This document shows, piece by piece, positions 7,544 to 17,095 of a stretch of 64,000 bases of DNA (the first letter of the stretch is position 1; each line of letters begins with the position of its first letter). Origin of the DNA: Pseudodesulfovibrio indicus (GTDB taxonomy: Bacteria > Desulfobacterota > Desulfovibrionia > Desulfovibrionales > Desulfovibrionaceae); NCBI RefSeq assembly GCF_001563225.1, contig NZ_CP014206.1, positions 744,001 to 808,000 of the forward strand. Direction: 5' to 3'. Made by a program: the position numbers and the translations under genes. The notes beneath the pieces are model-generated. The model had not been told where the DNA came from, searched no databases, and saw nothing but the letters and a program-made list of their open reading frames with translations.

Positions 7544-7561
7544 CCCTCACGCACTCCGCAG

Positions 7562-7598
7562 GCCCCGGTCCGGCATCCGCCGAACCGGGGCTTTTTTT
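7562..7598 (+). terminator. Rho-independent terminator of the PaaK-like gene
   Basis: GCCCCGGTCCGG pairs with CCGAACCGGGGC (one mismatch), followed by seven T residues. Confidence 0.9.
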
Positions 7599-7904
7599 AT
7601 CGGCCGCGGCAAGGCGGCCGCCCAGGCGGGCGCAACCGCGTATCGGTTGTCCTTTCATTACGACCAATTAGTATTTTCACTTCTGGTGTAAAAAATGCCA
7701 AATAATAATAGGCAATAATTACAGTGCTACATATTTTTGCTTCCTGAGATATCGTCGGCACGGAAACCTCAGGTCGGCGATGCGAGGGAAAACGCGAGGC
7801 TGCCCGCCAGACGTTGTCCAACAGGAGATGCATGGGCCTTCCCAGGGGCCTGTGCGAGTGGCGACAGTCAATGATTTGGTATTATTGTGATCAAGGGAGA
7901 TCCC
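7599..7904. other. Leader region of the chemoreceptor gene
   Basis: There is no gene. An AT-rich segment (about 7660-7745) probably holds the promoter, but no clear -35/-10 pair stands out. A GC-rich stretch (7750-7850) follows with weak pairing that fits no riboswitch I know. Confidence 0.4.
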
Positions 7905-10040
7905 ATGCAGTTTAAGTCTATCAAAACGAAGATCGTGGTTATGGCCGGATTGTGCCTGGTGGCAACCGTGCTGGTGCTGATGCTCATTCAGGCCTACACG
8001 CAGGGAAAGTCCGAGACCTACGTGACGGCCCAGGTCGGCCAGTTGGTCACGAACCAGACCGAACAGCGCCTGCTCGCCGTGGCCCAGCGCGAAGCGGGCT
8101 TCATCCGCTCCAAGCTCGAGATCAATCTCGACCTTGCCCGGACCATCGGCCAGACCTTCAAGGCGTTGCGCGGGAATCCTGCAACGGCGGCCTCGCTGGA
8201 CATGCGCACGGCCTTCAATGACATCCTGGTCGCCATTCTCAAGGACAACCCCGATTTTCTCGGCACCTACAGCGCCTGGGAACCCAACGCACTGGACGGC
8301 AAGGATGCGCAATACGCCGGTGACGAGGCGGACGGATATGACGAGACCGGCCGGTTCGTCCCGTACTGGAACCGCGACAAGAATGGCAACATGGCCCGCC
8401 AGGCCCTGGTCGGCTACGAGGACGCGTCAACGCACCCCAACGGCGTGACCAAGGGCGGCTGGTACCTGTTCCCCCGGGAGCGGCGCAAGGATAACATCCA
8501 GGACCCCTTCCCGTATATCGTCCAGGGGCGGCAGGAGTGGCTCACCACCATGTCCTCCCCCATCGAGATCGACGGCAAATTTCTGGGCATCGGCGGCGCC
8601 GATCTCAGGCTCGACTTCCTTCAGGAGCTGAGCCAGACCGTGGCCAAGTCCCTGTATGGCGGCGCGGCCAAGGTCTGGGTCATCAGTAACATGGGCATCG
8701 TCGTGGCCAACAGCGAGAACCCGGACTTTGTGGGCAAGCCGCTCAAGGACGTCTACAAGGGCGACTGGCAGAAGATCGCAAGCAGCACCAAGGACGGTTC
8801 CTCCTTCGTGGCCATGGAGGAGGGGGCCGAACTGATCGGCGTCCTCGCCCCGGTGGAGTTGGGCCGGACGGGTACGCCGTGGTCCATCTTCATCGAGGTG
8901 GAGCGGGACATCGTGTTTGCAGAAGTGAACCAGCTCGAAGAGTATCTGCATGAGAACGCCCAGCAGAATCTGCTCATCGGCATCGTGGCGAGCCTCATCG
9001 CGACCCTGGCCGCCTCCGTGGTCCTCTGGTTCCTGGCGGGCTCCATCGTGGCTCCGGTCCGCAAGGCCATGGCCTTTTCCGAGAAGCTGGCCAAGGGCGA
9101 TTTCGTGGACAACAGCCTCGACGTGAACCAGAAGGACGAGGTCGGCGTGCTGGCCGCGACCCTGGCCGACATGGCCGAGCAGCTCAAGAAGGTGGTCCTG
9201 GAGGTCCAGGACGTGTCCGAAAACGTGGCCTCCGGCAGCGGGGAGCTTTCCTCCTCGGCCCAGATGGTCTCCGAGGGAGCCACCGAGCAGGCGGCCTCCA
9301 TCGAGGAAGTGACCTCCTCCATGGACGAAATGGCCGCCAATATCGATCAGAACGCCGAAAATTCACAGCAGACGGACACCCTGGCCACCAAGGCCGCCGC
9401 CGACGCCCGCGAGTGCGGCGGCGCGGTGGAGATGACGGTGGAGTCCATGCGCAGCATTGCCGAGAAGATATCCATCGTCGAGGAGATCGCGCGGCAGACC
9501 AACCTGCTGGCGCTGAACGCCGCCATCGAGGCGGCCCGGGCCGGAGAGCACGGCAAGGGCTTTGCCGTGGTCGCGGCCGAGGTCCGCAAGCTGGCCGAAC
9601 GCAGCGGCACCGCCGCCGCCGAGATCAGCGAGCTGTCGAGCAGCAGCGTGGACGTGGCCGAGAAGGCGGGCGGCATGCTGGTCCGGCTGGTCCCGGACAT
9701 CGAGAAGACCGCGGCCCTGGTCCAGGAGATCACCGCCGCGAGCAACGAACAGAACGCCGGAGCGCGGCAGATCAACTCCGCCATCGGCCAGCTGGACACG
9801 GTCATTCAGCGCAACGCCTCGGCCTCCGAGGAAATGGCCTCGACCAGCGAGGAGCTGTCGCAGCAGGCAAGGCACCTGCAGGAGGTCATGGCCTTCTTCC
9901 ACGTGGGCAACACCCGCGCCCAGGCCGCGAGCACCCGCGTGGTGCGGAGCAGGCCCGCCGCCCTGCCCAATGGTAAGGGGGTGTCCCCCCAGGCCATAGG
10001 CTACGACGCGGGCGATGCGGGCGAATTCGAGCGGTTCTAG
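7905..10040 (+). CDS. Methyl-accepting chemotaxis protein with dCache sensor
   Basis: 711 residues from the ATG that follows AAGGGAGA; an upstream GTG in frame is less likely. The N-terminal membrane helix (about 8-28) is followed by a periplasmic double-Cache region containing [15 protein letters not shown] and a second membrane helix near 350-375. A HAMP domain and the cytoplasmic signalling hairpin follow, with the conserved tip [20 protein letters not shown]. The tail ends in EFERF, which only loosely resembles the NWETF-type CheR tether. It senses an unknown small molecule and signals to CheA. Flanking terminators show it is monocistronic. Confidence 0.95.
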   Translation: MQFKSIKTKIVVMAGLCLVATVLVLMLIQAYTQGKSETYVTAQVGQLVTNQTEQRLLAVAQREAGFIRSKLEINLDLARTIGQTFKALRGNPATAASLDMRTAFNDILVAILKDNPDFLGTYSAWEPNALDGKDAQYAGDEADGYDETGRFVPYWNRDKNGNMARQALVGYEDASTHPNGVTKGGWYLFPRERRKDNIQDPFPYIVQGRQEWLTTMSSPIEIDGKFLGIGGADLRLDFLQELSQTVAKSLYGGAAKVWVISNMGIVVANSENPDFVGKPLKDVYKGDWQKIASSTKDGSSFVAMEEGAELIGVLAPVELGRTGTPWSIFIEVERDIVFAEVNQLEEYLHENAQQNLLIGIVASLIATLAASVVLWFLAGSIVAPVRKAMAFSEKLAKGDFVDNSLDVNQKDEVGVLAATLADMAEQLKKVVLEVQDVSENVASGSGELSSSAQMVSEGATEQAASIEEVTSSMDEMAANIDQNAENSQQTDTLATKAAADARECGGAVEMTVESMRSIAEKISIVEEIARQTNLLALNAAIEAARAGEHGKGFAVVAAEVRKLAERSGTAAAEISELSSSSVDVAEKAGGMLVRLVPDIEKTAALVQEITAASNEQNAGARQINSAIGQLDTVIQRNASASEEMASTSEELSQQARHLQEVMAFFHVGNTRAQAASTRVVRSRPAALPNGKGVSPQAIGYDAGDAGEFERF

Positions 10041-10067
10041 CCCGGCGTCCGAAACAGATGCATGACC

Positions 10068-10104
10068 GGAGGGGGGAAGTTCGCTTCTCCCCTCCTTTTC
10101 TTTT
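10068..10104 (+). terminator. Terminator of the chemoreceptor gene (UUCG loop)
   Basis: GGAGGGGGGAAG pairs with CTTCTCCCCTCC (one G-U) around a TTCG tetraloop and is followed by TTTTCTTTT. Confidence 0.9.
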
Positions 10105-10195
10105 CCCTGGCGCGGGTCCCGCGCTGCTTGCGGAAGGGGTTCCAGACCCCACCCGGTCCTTTTCAGTTCCCCGGTTTTCGGGTACTCACCAAGTC

Positions 10196-11014
10196 ATGCC
10201 GGAACTGCCTGAAGTGGAAGTGATTGCGCGCGGTTTGGACGCGACCCTGGCCGGGCGGACCATCGAGTCCGTCACGGTTCCGGGGCTGACGCGGTTGAGC
10301 GAGCCCGCCGAATCGCTGGTGCCGAGGGTGGTGGGCCGGACCGTGGTCAGGGTCTATCGCCGCGCCAAGGTCCTGCTCATGGAGCTGGACGACGGGACCA
10401 CGCTGGCCTTTCATCTGAAGATGACGGGCCGGGTGGTGCACGGTCCCATGCGCGGGCCGGGCAAGCACGACCGGATCCTGTTCGCGCTCGATGACGGTTC
10501 GTTGTTGTTCTTTGCGGACATGCGCAAGTTCGGCTATGTGCGGTCCTTTGCGCCGGGCGAGCTGGAGTGCTGGGATTTCCTGGCCAAGGCCGGGCCGGAG
10601 CCGCTTGAGACCGCGCCGGAGGTGCTGGCCGAGCGGATCGCGGGCCGACGGTGCGCGATCAAGGCGTTGCTGCTGAACCAGTCCGTGGTGGCCGGGGTGG
10701 GCAATATCTATGCGGACGAGTCGCTGTTTCGGGCGTCCGTCAACCCCATGACCAGGGGTGACCGGGTGGGCCGGGACCGGGCGGTGCGGCTGTTTGCGGA
10801 GTTGCAGTCCGTGCTTGGGCAGGCCATCGAGGAGAACGGCAGTTCCATCTCGGACTATGTGAACGCGCACGGCGATGCCGGGGCGTTCCAGAACAGCTTC
10901 AACGTGTACGGCCGCAAGGGCGAGCCGTGCAAGCGGTGTGGGGAGAAGCTGCAGGCCGTGACCGTGGCCGGGCGGACCTCCACCTTCTGTCCCAAGTGCC
11001 AGCGCAAGCGGTGA
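10196..11014 (+). CDS. mutM: Formamidopyrimidine-DNA glycosylase
   Basis: 272 residues, the normal Fpg length. After start-methionine removal the protein begins PELPEVE, with the catalytic N-terminal proline and glutamate. The helix-two-turn-helix contains NQSVVAGVGNIYADE, and the C-terminal zinc finger is CKRCGEKL...FCPKCQ. It excises 8-oxoguanine and ring-opened purines from DNA and nicks the site. The start is fixed by the need for proline at position 2; no strong ribosome binding site is visible. A longer open frame upstream runs through the preceding terminator and is not used. Confidence 0.97.
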   Translation: MPELPEVEVIARGLDATLAGRTIESVTVPGLTRLSEPAESLVPRVVGRTVVRVYRRAKVLLMELDDGTTLAFHLKMTGRVVHGPMRGPGKHDRILFALDDGSLLFFADMRKFGYVRSFAPGELECWDFLAKAGPEPLETAPEVLAERIAGRRCAIKALLLNQSVVAGVGNIYADESLFRASVNPMTRGDRVGRDRAVRLFAELQSVLGQAIEENGSSISDYVNAHGDAGAFQNSFNVYGRKGEPCKRCGEKLQAVTVAGRTSTFCPKCQRKR

Positions 11015-11263
11015 GGTGGACACCGTTCGCGGGAGTTCGTTGCGGAAAAGGTGGGCAGGTGATGAACATCCGTGATCACGCGGCCGGACCGGGGGCGCGA
11101 TGTCGGTGGAAAAGGGCCCGCAACGGCAACGATTCAAGGCTGTTCCGTGTGCTGGATAAAAGAGTCAATGAATTCAGTGGTCGCAGTCGTTTTCTCAAGA
11201 ATTTCTAGATATTGTCTTGTGGAATAAAACAACCATCCGGGGCCGGATTCAGGCGGAGAGAGC

Positions 11264-12808
11264 GTGACCGAACACGGCAGGAGCATAGCGAGAAACGCGG
11301 CGGTGGTGGCCGGGGCGACCCTGATCTCAAGGATATTGGGGTTCGTTAGAGACATCATCGTGGCCTTTGCCCTGGGCGCGGGGTTGTTCGCCGATGCCTT
11401 CTTCGTGGCGTTCCGCATTCCGAACCTGCTCAGGCGGCTGTTCGGCGAGGGGTCGCTGACCATGGCCTTCATCCCCATCCACTCGCGCATCCGCGAGGAG
11501 GAGGGCGAGGAGGCGGCCCAGGCCATGGCCCGGTCGGCGGCCATCTGGCTGGCCGCGATCCTGATCGGCATCACCGTGGCGGTGGAACTGTTGGCCAGGC
11601 CGCTGACCATGGCCATCGCACCGGGATTCCTGGACAACGCCGAGCAGTTCGCGGTGACCGTGGACCTGGTGCGCATCTGCTTCCCCTACGTCATCCTCAT
11701 CTGCGGGGTGGCGCTGTGCATGGGCATCCTGAACTCCCGCAACCATTTCCTGGCCCCGGCCCTGGCCCCGGTGGCCCTGAACCTGGCGCTCATCGGCGCG
11801 GCCCTGTTCGGCTACCTGTTCGGGCTGAACGTGGCCTACTGCATGGCCTACGGGGTGCTCGTGGGCGGCGCGTTCCAGTGGCTGCTCCAGCAGCCGTTCC
11901 TGGCCAAGGCCGGGTTCTCCTGGCGCGGGCCGTGGTCCTGGCGCAATGCGGGCGTGGCGCGCATGGGGCTGCTCATGCTGCCCACGGTCTTCGGGGCCGC
12001 CGTGTACCAGCTGAACATCCTGCTCGGCACGCTGCTCGCCTCGTTCCTGCCCGTGGGGTCGGTCTCCTATCTGTATTACGCGGACCGGCTGGTCCAGTTC
12101 CCGCTGGGCGTGTTCGGCATCGCGGTCTCCACGGCGGCCCTGCCGTCCCTGGCCCGGCTGGCGGCCAAGGGCGAGATGGGCGAGTACGACGAGGCGTTGT
12201 CCGCGTCCATGGGGCTGACCCTGTTCATCGCCCTGCCGGCGGCTGCGGGGCTCATCGGCCTGGCCGAGCCGGTCATCGGGCTGCTCTTCCAGCGCGGGGC
12301 GTTCACCCCGGAGGCGGTCCGGGCCACGGCGGACGCCCTGGTGGCCTATTCCGTGGGGCTGCCGTTCATCGCCCTGTCGCGCCCCCTGGTGGCCGGGTTC
12401 TACGCCCTGGAGGACACCCGCACCCCGGTCAAGATCGCGGTGCTCTGCCTGGTGGCGAACATCGGCCTGGGCGTGCTGCTCATGCGGCCCCTGGCCCACG
12501 TGGGGCTGGCCCTGGCCGTGTCCCTGTCCTCCCTGCTCAATTTCGTCTGCCTGCACTGGTTCCTGGCCCGCAGGCGCGGGACCGCCATCCTGCCCGCCGG
12601 GGGTTGCCTGAAGATGCTCGTCCTGTCCGCCCTCATCGGCGGCGGGGCTTACGCCAGCGCGGGCTGGGGCTGGTGGTGGGTGGTGCTCATTCCGGCCTGG
12701 GTGGCCGTGTATTTTGCCCTGGCCCTGGCCGTGAACCTCAAAGAAGCCCGGCTCTTCGCGGACATGCTCCGGTCCAGGGCGCGGCGCAGGCTCGGGAAGG
12801 GGCGATGA
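11264..12808 (+). CDS. murJ: Lipid II flippase MurJ
   Basis: 514 residues with about 14 hydrophobic helices and the MurJ/MviN N-terminal signature (ATLISRILGFVRDIIVA, then RIPNLLRRLFGEGSLTMAFIP). It moves lipid-linked peptidoglycan precursor across the inner membrane. The start is GTG after GGCGGAGAGA. Its stop overlaps the ATG of the next gene, so it opens a run of seven closely packed plus-strand genes. The 249 bases upstream show no further gene. Confidence 0.97.
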   Translation: MTEHGRSIARNAAVVAGATLISRILGFVRDIIVAFALGAGLFADAFFVAFRIPNLLRRLFGEGSLTMAFIPIHSRIREEEGEEAAQAMARSAAIWLAAILIGITVAVELLARPLTMAIAPGFLDNAEQFAVTVDLVRICFPYVILICGVALCMGILNSRNHFLAPALAPVALNLALIGAALFGYLFGLNVAYCMAYGVLVGGAFQWLLQQPFLAKAGFSWRGPWSWRNAGVARMGLLMLPTVFGAAVYQLNILLGTLLASFLPVGSVSYLYYADRLVQFPLGVFGIAVSTAALPSLARLAAKGEMGEYDEALSASMGLTLFIALPAAAGLIGLAEPVIGLLFQRGAFTPEAVRATADALVAYSVGLPFIALSRPLVAGFYALEDTRTPVKIAVLCLVANIGLGVLLMRPLAHVGLALAVSLSSLLNFVCLHWFLARRRGTAILPAGGCLKMLVLSALIGGGAYASAGWGWWWVVLIPAWVAVYFALALAVNLKEARLFADMLRSRARRRLGKGR

Positions 12809-13566
12809 CCTTCGCGCAACCCCGAACCGTGCGGGAGCGGCGGGAGTATTTCCCGCGCGGCCTGGTCCAGCCCGAGGGGGGCTACCGCTTTTCCCTGGAC
12901 TCCCTGCTGCTGGCCTGCTTCGCCCGCGCCACGCGCGGACAGATCGGGGCCGACCTGGGGTGCGGCTGCGGGGTCGTGGGACTGGGAATGCTCCTTCGTC
13001 AGCCTGACCTGAGGATCACCGGCGTGGAGCTGAACCCCCGTTCCGTCGAGGCGGCGGCAGAAAACGCGGCCAATTTAAATCTTACCGATAAGTTGACGAT
13101 TGAGGGGGCTGACGTGGCCCTCTGGCGGCCCGGCCGGGTGGTGGATTTCGTGGTCGCCAACCCGCCGTACCGGAAGCTCGGCCAGGGGCGGGCGAGCCGG
13201 GGCGAGGACCGCCTGACGGCCCGCTTCGAGGAGTCCGGGACCTTCGCACGGTTCGCCCGGTGCGCGGCGGTGGCCCTCAAGACGCGCGGGCGGTTCTCGG
13301 TGGTCCATCTGCCGGAGCGGCTGCCCGAGCTGCTGGCCGAACTGGAGGGGGCCGGGCTGACCCCCAAGCGGATGCGGCTGGTCCATGGCCGCGCGGACCA
13401 GGAGGCGCGGATGGTGCTCCTGGAATCGGTCAAGGCTGCGGGCGCTGGGCTGAAGGTCGAGCCGCCCCTGGTATTGCACGAAGGCGAGGGCCGGGACACC
13501 CGGCTCACCGGGCAGGCGTTGGCGTTCTGCCCGTATCTGGCCTGTAACCCCAAAGAGGGAGAATGA
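12805..13566 (+). CDS. tRNA1(Val) (adenine37-N6)-methyltransferase-like protein
   Basis: 253 residues, starting at the ATG that overlaps the murJ stop. The SAM-binding motif I is DLGCGCGVVGLG and the amino-methyltransferase motif IV is NPPY (VVANPPYRKLGQG). The N-terminus (QPEGGYRFSLDSLLLACFA) is typical of the YfiC/TrmN6 group. The likely substrate is a tRNA adenine; other N6-methylation substrates are possible in this family. Translational coupling to murJ and to the next gene is clear from the overlaps. Confidence 0.88.
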   Translation: MTFAQPRTVRERREYFPRGLVQPEGGYRFSLDSLLLACFARATRGQIGADLGCGCGVVGLGMLLRQPDLRITGVELNPRSVEAAAENAANLNLTDKLTIEGADVALWRPGRVVDFVVANPPYRKLGQGRASRGEDRLTARFEESGTFARFARCAAVALKTRGRFSVVHLPERLPELLAELEGAGLTPKRMRLVHGRADQEARMVLLESVKAAGAGLKVEPPLVLHEGEGRDTRLTGQALAFCPYLACNPKEGE

Positions 13567-14471
13567 TGGCGAGCGAATTTGTCAGGGACCGGGTCCTGGC
13601 GCTGTTCGGGGACAACAAGTTCCTGTGCGCCGAGACCGTGGTCCGGGTGGTGGCCGAGGCGGGCGGCAGGGAATGCGCGGACGTGGTCCGGGCCGCCACC
13701 GGGTTTTGCAGCGGCGTGTCGCGCACGCGCGGCCAGTGCGGGGTCGTGACCGGCGCGATCATGGGCATCGGCCTGTACGCCGGGCGCGCGGAGGAGGGCG
13801 AGGACCACGAGGTCCCCTACGCCATGGTGCAGGAGTTCCTGGACCGGTTCTACGACCGGTACGGGGCCATCAACTGCTATGACCTCATCGAGTGCGACTT
13901 CACCGTGCCGGAGGACAAGGCCCGCTACCGCGAGGAAAACCTGCGGCTGGAGTGCTACCGCATGGCGGTCTTCGCCGCCGAGACCGCCCTTTCCATTCTC
14001 CGAGAACACGGCTACCTTGCGGAGGAGGCGGATCACGTCAAGTCGCGCCTGGCGCCCTGCGGCCTGGTCTGCGGCAAATGCGCGGCCTTTGCGGACGGTC
14101 CCATCCGGCGTGCGGCCGAGACGCTGCGCCGGGAGCTGGGCGAGAATTTCGCCGAGTACGCCGCCCGGTTCGAGCCCATGAACCCGGTCTTCGTCCACTA
14201 CCCGGCCTTTGCCGAGCTGCTCGGCTTCCTGGCCCAAGGGTCGTGCACCGGCTGCCGCGAACAGGGCTGCCTGTTTCAGGCCTGCACCATTGCGGACTGC
14301 GCGCGCAGCCACGGCGCGGACTACTGTTTCGAGTGTCTGGAGTATCCCTGCGCCGCCCACGGGCTGCCCGGCCCGCTGGCCGAAATCTGGCGGCGCAACA
14401 ACGACCGGATGCGCGAATGCGGCGCAGCGGCCTGGTATCGGAAAGTGAAGGATAAGCCGAGATACCCTTAG
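13563..14471 (+). CDS. C_GCAxxG_C_C family protein fused to a DUF3795 cysteine-rich domain
   Basis: 302 residues in two parts. Residues 1-140 match the C_GCAxxG_C_C redox family (PF09719); conserved cysteines appear in LCAETV, FCSGVSRTRGQCG and INCYDLIECD, and the GAIMG block follows. Residues 155-290 carry the clustered cysteines of DUF3795 (PF12675): LAPCGLVCGKCAAF, CTGCREQGCLFQACTIADC and DYCFECLEYPC. Both are presumed metal- or thiol-redox modules of unknown reaction. The start overlaps the preceding stop, and the Rad50-like gene begins three bases after its end. Confidence 0.8.
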   Translation: MMASEFVRDRVLALFGDNKFLCAETVVRVVAEAGGRECADVVRAATGFCSGVSRTRGQCGVVTGAIMGIGLYAGRAEEGEDHEVPYAMVQEFLDRFYDRYGAINCYDLIECDFTVPEDKARYREENLRLECYRMAVFAAETALSILREHGYLAEEADHVKSRLAPCGLVCGKCAAFADGPIRRAAETLRRELGENFAEYAARFEPMNPVFVHYPAFAELLGFLAQGSCTGCREQGCLFQACTIADCARSHGADYCFECLEYPCAAHGLPGPLAEIWRRNNDRMRECGAAAWYRKVKDKPRYP

Positions 14472-14474
14472 GAT

Positions 14475-15833
14475 ATGATTAATAAAATCATCATCGATAA
14501 CTTCATGGCTCACGAGCACACCGAGCTTGAGCTCGGTCCCGGCGTGACCATTCTCACCGGCTCCAACAACACCGGCAAATCCGCCGTGGTGGAGGCGTTG
14601 CGCTGCCTGGCCACCAACCCGGACCGCAACCCGAACCCGTCCCTGTACATCCGCCACGGGGCCAAGGAGGCGCGGGTGGAGGTGGTCCTGGACGACGGCA
14701 CCCGGGTGGCCTGGGTGCGCGCCAAGCGGTGGGCCAAGTACGAGCTTTGGGCGCCGGGGGCCGAGGAGCCGGAGGAGTACCACAAGCTCCAGCGGCAGGT
14801 CCCGGAGGACGTGGCCCGCGTGCTGCGCCTCGACCAGGTGGCCCTGGAGACGCGTAAGGACGGCGTGGACGTGCACATCGGCAACCAGCGCGACCCGGTG
14901 TTCCTGCTCAACCAGCCGGACTCGGTCATGGCCGAGTTCTTTGCCGCGTCCACCGAGTCCGCCCATTTGCTGGCCATGCAGAACCTCCTGAAGCTCAAGG
15001 AGCGCGACGCCAAGCGCGAGGAGCGCGGGCTGGAGGAGCAGGCGGCCAGGGCCGAAGCGAAGCTGGACCGCCTTGACCCCCTGCCCGCCATCGGGCTGCG
15101 CATGGACGTCGCCGGGGATCTGGAACGCGAGGCCGACCGGCTGGAGCGCGAGATCCCGGCCCTGGAGGCGGCGTTGGCCGAGTTCCGCCATCTGACCGGT
15201 TCGGTCCGCCGGGCGCGGGCCGCTGGCGCGGTGCTCGAAAAAACCGCCCCGGTCCCGGAGATCGAGGACGTGGCCGGACTCAAGGCGCGCATGGACGCGC
15301 TGCAAGGACTTTCCCGGCGCATCGGACGTGCCGTGGACACCGCCGGGGCGCTCTCCGGGCTGAGTGAGCCGCCCGCCGTCGAGGACACCGGCTCCCTTCA
15401 GGGCGCGGTCCGGGGACTGGCGGAAACCGGGCGGGTCCTGCGCGGGGCCGAGGTCCGGAGCCGGGCGCTGGCCGGTTTGGCCGAGCCGCCCCAGTGCGAG
15501 AACACGGCACGGCTGGCCGCGCTGCTGGACGAGTGGTACGCCCTGCGCGCCCGGGACGCCCGGTTCGCCCGCTTGGACCAACTCCTGCGGTCCGTTGCGG
15601 AACCGCCCTCGCCGGAGCCCCTGGACCGGCTCCGCGGTGCCGTGGCCGACATGGACGGCCTGGCCGCGCTCCTCACGGCCCGTCAGGGCGAGCTTTCGGG
15701 TTTGGAGGAGGATTTGCGGTCCGTTGTGGACGCCATGGACGAGCGCATCCGGGCGCTCGGCTGCTGCCCCCTGTGCGGGGGCGACCTGACCACCGCCGAA
15801 TTTCTGGATCACGGGTGCCGCCATGACGCTTGA
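14475..15833 (+). CDS. Rad50/SbcC-like ATPase, N-terminal half only (split Rad50)
   Basis: 452 residues. The N-terminal ABC/SMC lobe begins INKIIIDNFMAHEHTELEL and has Walker A GSNNTGKS at 29-36. Residues about 165-250 are outbound coiled coil. Residues 255-410 are built of about four 39-residue repeats, each marked by an EPP turn (GLSEPP 295, GLAEPP 334, SVAEPP 373). The chain ends in CCPLCGG at 430-436, a CxxC that looks like a Rad50 zinc hook. There is no Walker B or ABC signature; those are in the gene at 17096-17761. It overlaps the Mre11-like gene by 11 bases. It is inferred to form half of a DNA-end-binding ATPase. Confidence 0.88.
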   Translation: MINKIIIDNFMAHEHTELELGPGVTILTGSNNTGKSAVVEALRCLATNPDRNPNPSLYIRHGAKEARVEVVLDDGTRVAWVRAKRWAKYELWAPGAEEPEEYHKLQRQVPEDVARVLRLDQVALETRKDGVDVHIGNQRDPVFLLNQPDSVMAEFFAASTESAHLLAMQNLLKLKERDAKREERGLEEQAARAEAKLDRLDPLPAIGLRMDVAGDLEREADRLEREIPALEAALAEFRHLTGSVRRARAAGAVLEKTAPVPEIEDVAGLKARMDALQGLSRRIGRAVDTAGALSGLSEPPAVEDTGSLQGAVRGLAETGRVLRGAEVRSRALAGLAEPPQCENTARLAALLDEWYALRARDARFARLDQLLRSVAEPPSPEPLDRLRGAVADMDGLAALLTARQGELSGLEEDLRSVVDAMDERIRALGCCPLCGGDLTTAEFLDHGCRHDA

Positions 15834-16782
15834 GCGGGTGCGCGCCAACGGGCTGCTCATGGTCGCGGACCCGCACCTGGCGGACCATCCCCCGGGACAG
15901 CGGCTCCAGGGATATCTTGAGCAGATCATGAACAAGCTGGCCGCCTGCCTGGACCGCGCGGACGAGCTGTCCCTGGCCCCGGTGATCCTGGGCGACCTCT
16001 TCCACTGGCCGCGCGACAACTCCAACAAGATGCTTGTGGACCTGATCCGGCTGTTCGGGGCCCGAACCGGCGGGCAACGGGTCCGGGTGCTGGTGGGCAA
16101 CCACGACAAGTACCAGTCCCGGTTCACGGACGACGTGTCCCTTGCGGTCCTGGAGACCGCGGGCGCGGTCGTGCTGATGAAGGAGGACGGCCCGCAGTTC
16201 GTGCTGGAGACCCCGGACGGCGACGTTCTGGTCTGCGCCAGCCCGGACGGCTCGCCCCTGCCCAAGGGGTACGAGCGGGCGGAGGGCGACCCGGAGACCG
16301 TGATCTGGCTGACCCACCACAACATCCGGTTCCCGGAGTTCATCGACCGCGCCTATTCAATCAAGGAGCTGCCCGGCATCGACTGGGTGGTCAACGGCCA
16401 CATCCACCGGCCCCAGCCCACGGTGATCAAGGGACAGACCACCTGGGCCAACCCCGGCAACATCACCCGGCTGACCTTCACCCGGCGGTCCATGGTCCGG
16501 GAGCCCGCGGCCGCCGTCTGGAAGCCGGGCTGCACGGAGCTGGACAAGTGGGTGGTCCCGCACCTGCCCTTTGACCAGGTCTTTCCTGACCAGGAGCTGC
16601 CCCCGGAGGAGCAGGAGCTGGAAGGCGAGTCCAATTTCATCAGGGGGCTGGAGCGGCTGGCCTGGCAGCGGACCCAGGAAGGCACCGGGCTGAAACAATT
16701 TCTGACGGACAACCTGAGCAGCGAAACCCCGGAGGGTAAGCTCATCTGGAACTTATACGAGGAGGTCGTGAGCGGTGAATAA
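15823..16782 (+). CDS. Mre11/SbcD-like metallophosphoesterase
   Basis: 319 residues. The calcineurin-type dinuclear metal motifs occur in order: ADPH (15-18), GDLFHW (57-62), GNHDK (92-96), LTHHN (163-167) and NGHIHRPQ (191-198). The C-terminal 100 residues (from about 215) would be the capping and Rad50-binding part. It should cut DNA or another phosphodiester under the control of the ATPase halves encoded on either side. It overlaps the upstream half by 11 bases and the downstream coiled-coil gene by 8, so it lies inside what is normally one Rad50 gene. Confidence 0.9.
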   Translation: MTLERVRANGLLMVADPHLADHPPGQRLQGYLEQIMNKLAACLDRADELSLAPVILGDLFHWPRDNSNKMLVDLIRLFGARTGGQRVRVLVGNHDKYQSRFTDDVSLAVLETAGAVVLMKEDGPQFVLETPDGDVLVCASPDGSPLPKGYERAEGDPETVIWLTHHNIRFPEFIDRAYSIKELPGIDWVVNGHIHRPQPTVIKGQTTWANPGNITRLTFTRRSMVREPAAAVWKPGCTELDKWVVPHLPFDQVFPDQELPPEEQELEGESNFIRGLERLAWQRTQEGTGLKQFLTDNLSSETPEGKLIWNLYEEVVSGE

Positions 16783-17095
16783 CAACCCCAACCAAACAGG
16801 GACAAGCAGGGATTCCCAGGTGGAACAGGAGCTTAACGAGCTTCGTCGCCAATACGGGCAGCTGCGCGACCGCAAGGTGCGCGCCGAGGAGGCCGTGGCC
16901 CAGCTGACCCAGCAGCTGGAGACCCTCAAGAAGCAGGCCGAGGCCGAATACGGGACCAGCGACCTGGCGGAACTTCAACAACTCCTTGAAGAAAAAAGAC
17001 AGAAAAACGAAGCGGTTGTCACTTCGTACCGCGAGCATATCCAACAGATCCAGGCGGACCTCGCCGGGGTGGAGAACGCGGTGGAGGGCGATTAG
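16775..17095 (+). CDS. Small coiled-coil protein of the split Rad50-Mre11 operon
   Basis: 106 residues, starting with GTG inside the end of the Mre11-like gene and ending directly before the C-terminal Rad50 half. After a polar N-terminus (NNNPNQTGTSRD) nearly all of it is heptad-type helix, such as VEQELNELRRQYGQLRDRK, with a break at YGTSD near 59-63. I recognise no named family. The position suggests that it replaces part of the returning Rad50 coiled coil or bridges the two halves; this is inference. Confidence 0.8.
   Translation: MNNNPNQTGTSRDSQVEQELNELRRQYGQLRDRKVRAEEAVAQLTQQLETLKKQAEAEYGTSDLAELQQLLEEKRQKNEAVVTSYREHIQQIQADLAGVENAVEGD

Noticed and set aside
7750-7860. Possible cyclic di-GMP riboswitch before the chemoreceptor gene
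   Set aside because: The conserved GEMM core and tetraloop-receptor words are absent; only weak GC pairing is seen.
12999-16343. A minus-strand open frame of more than 1100 codons
   Set aside because: It runs opposite to the methyltransferase, C_GCAxxG, Rad50-half and Mre11-like genes. It is a by-product of high third-position GC and has low-complexity sequence without motifs.
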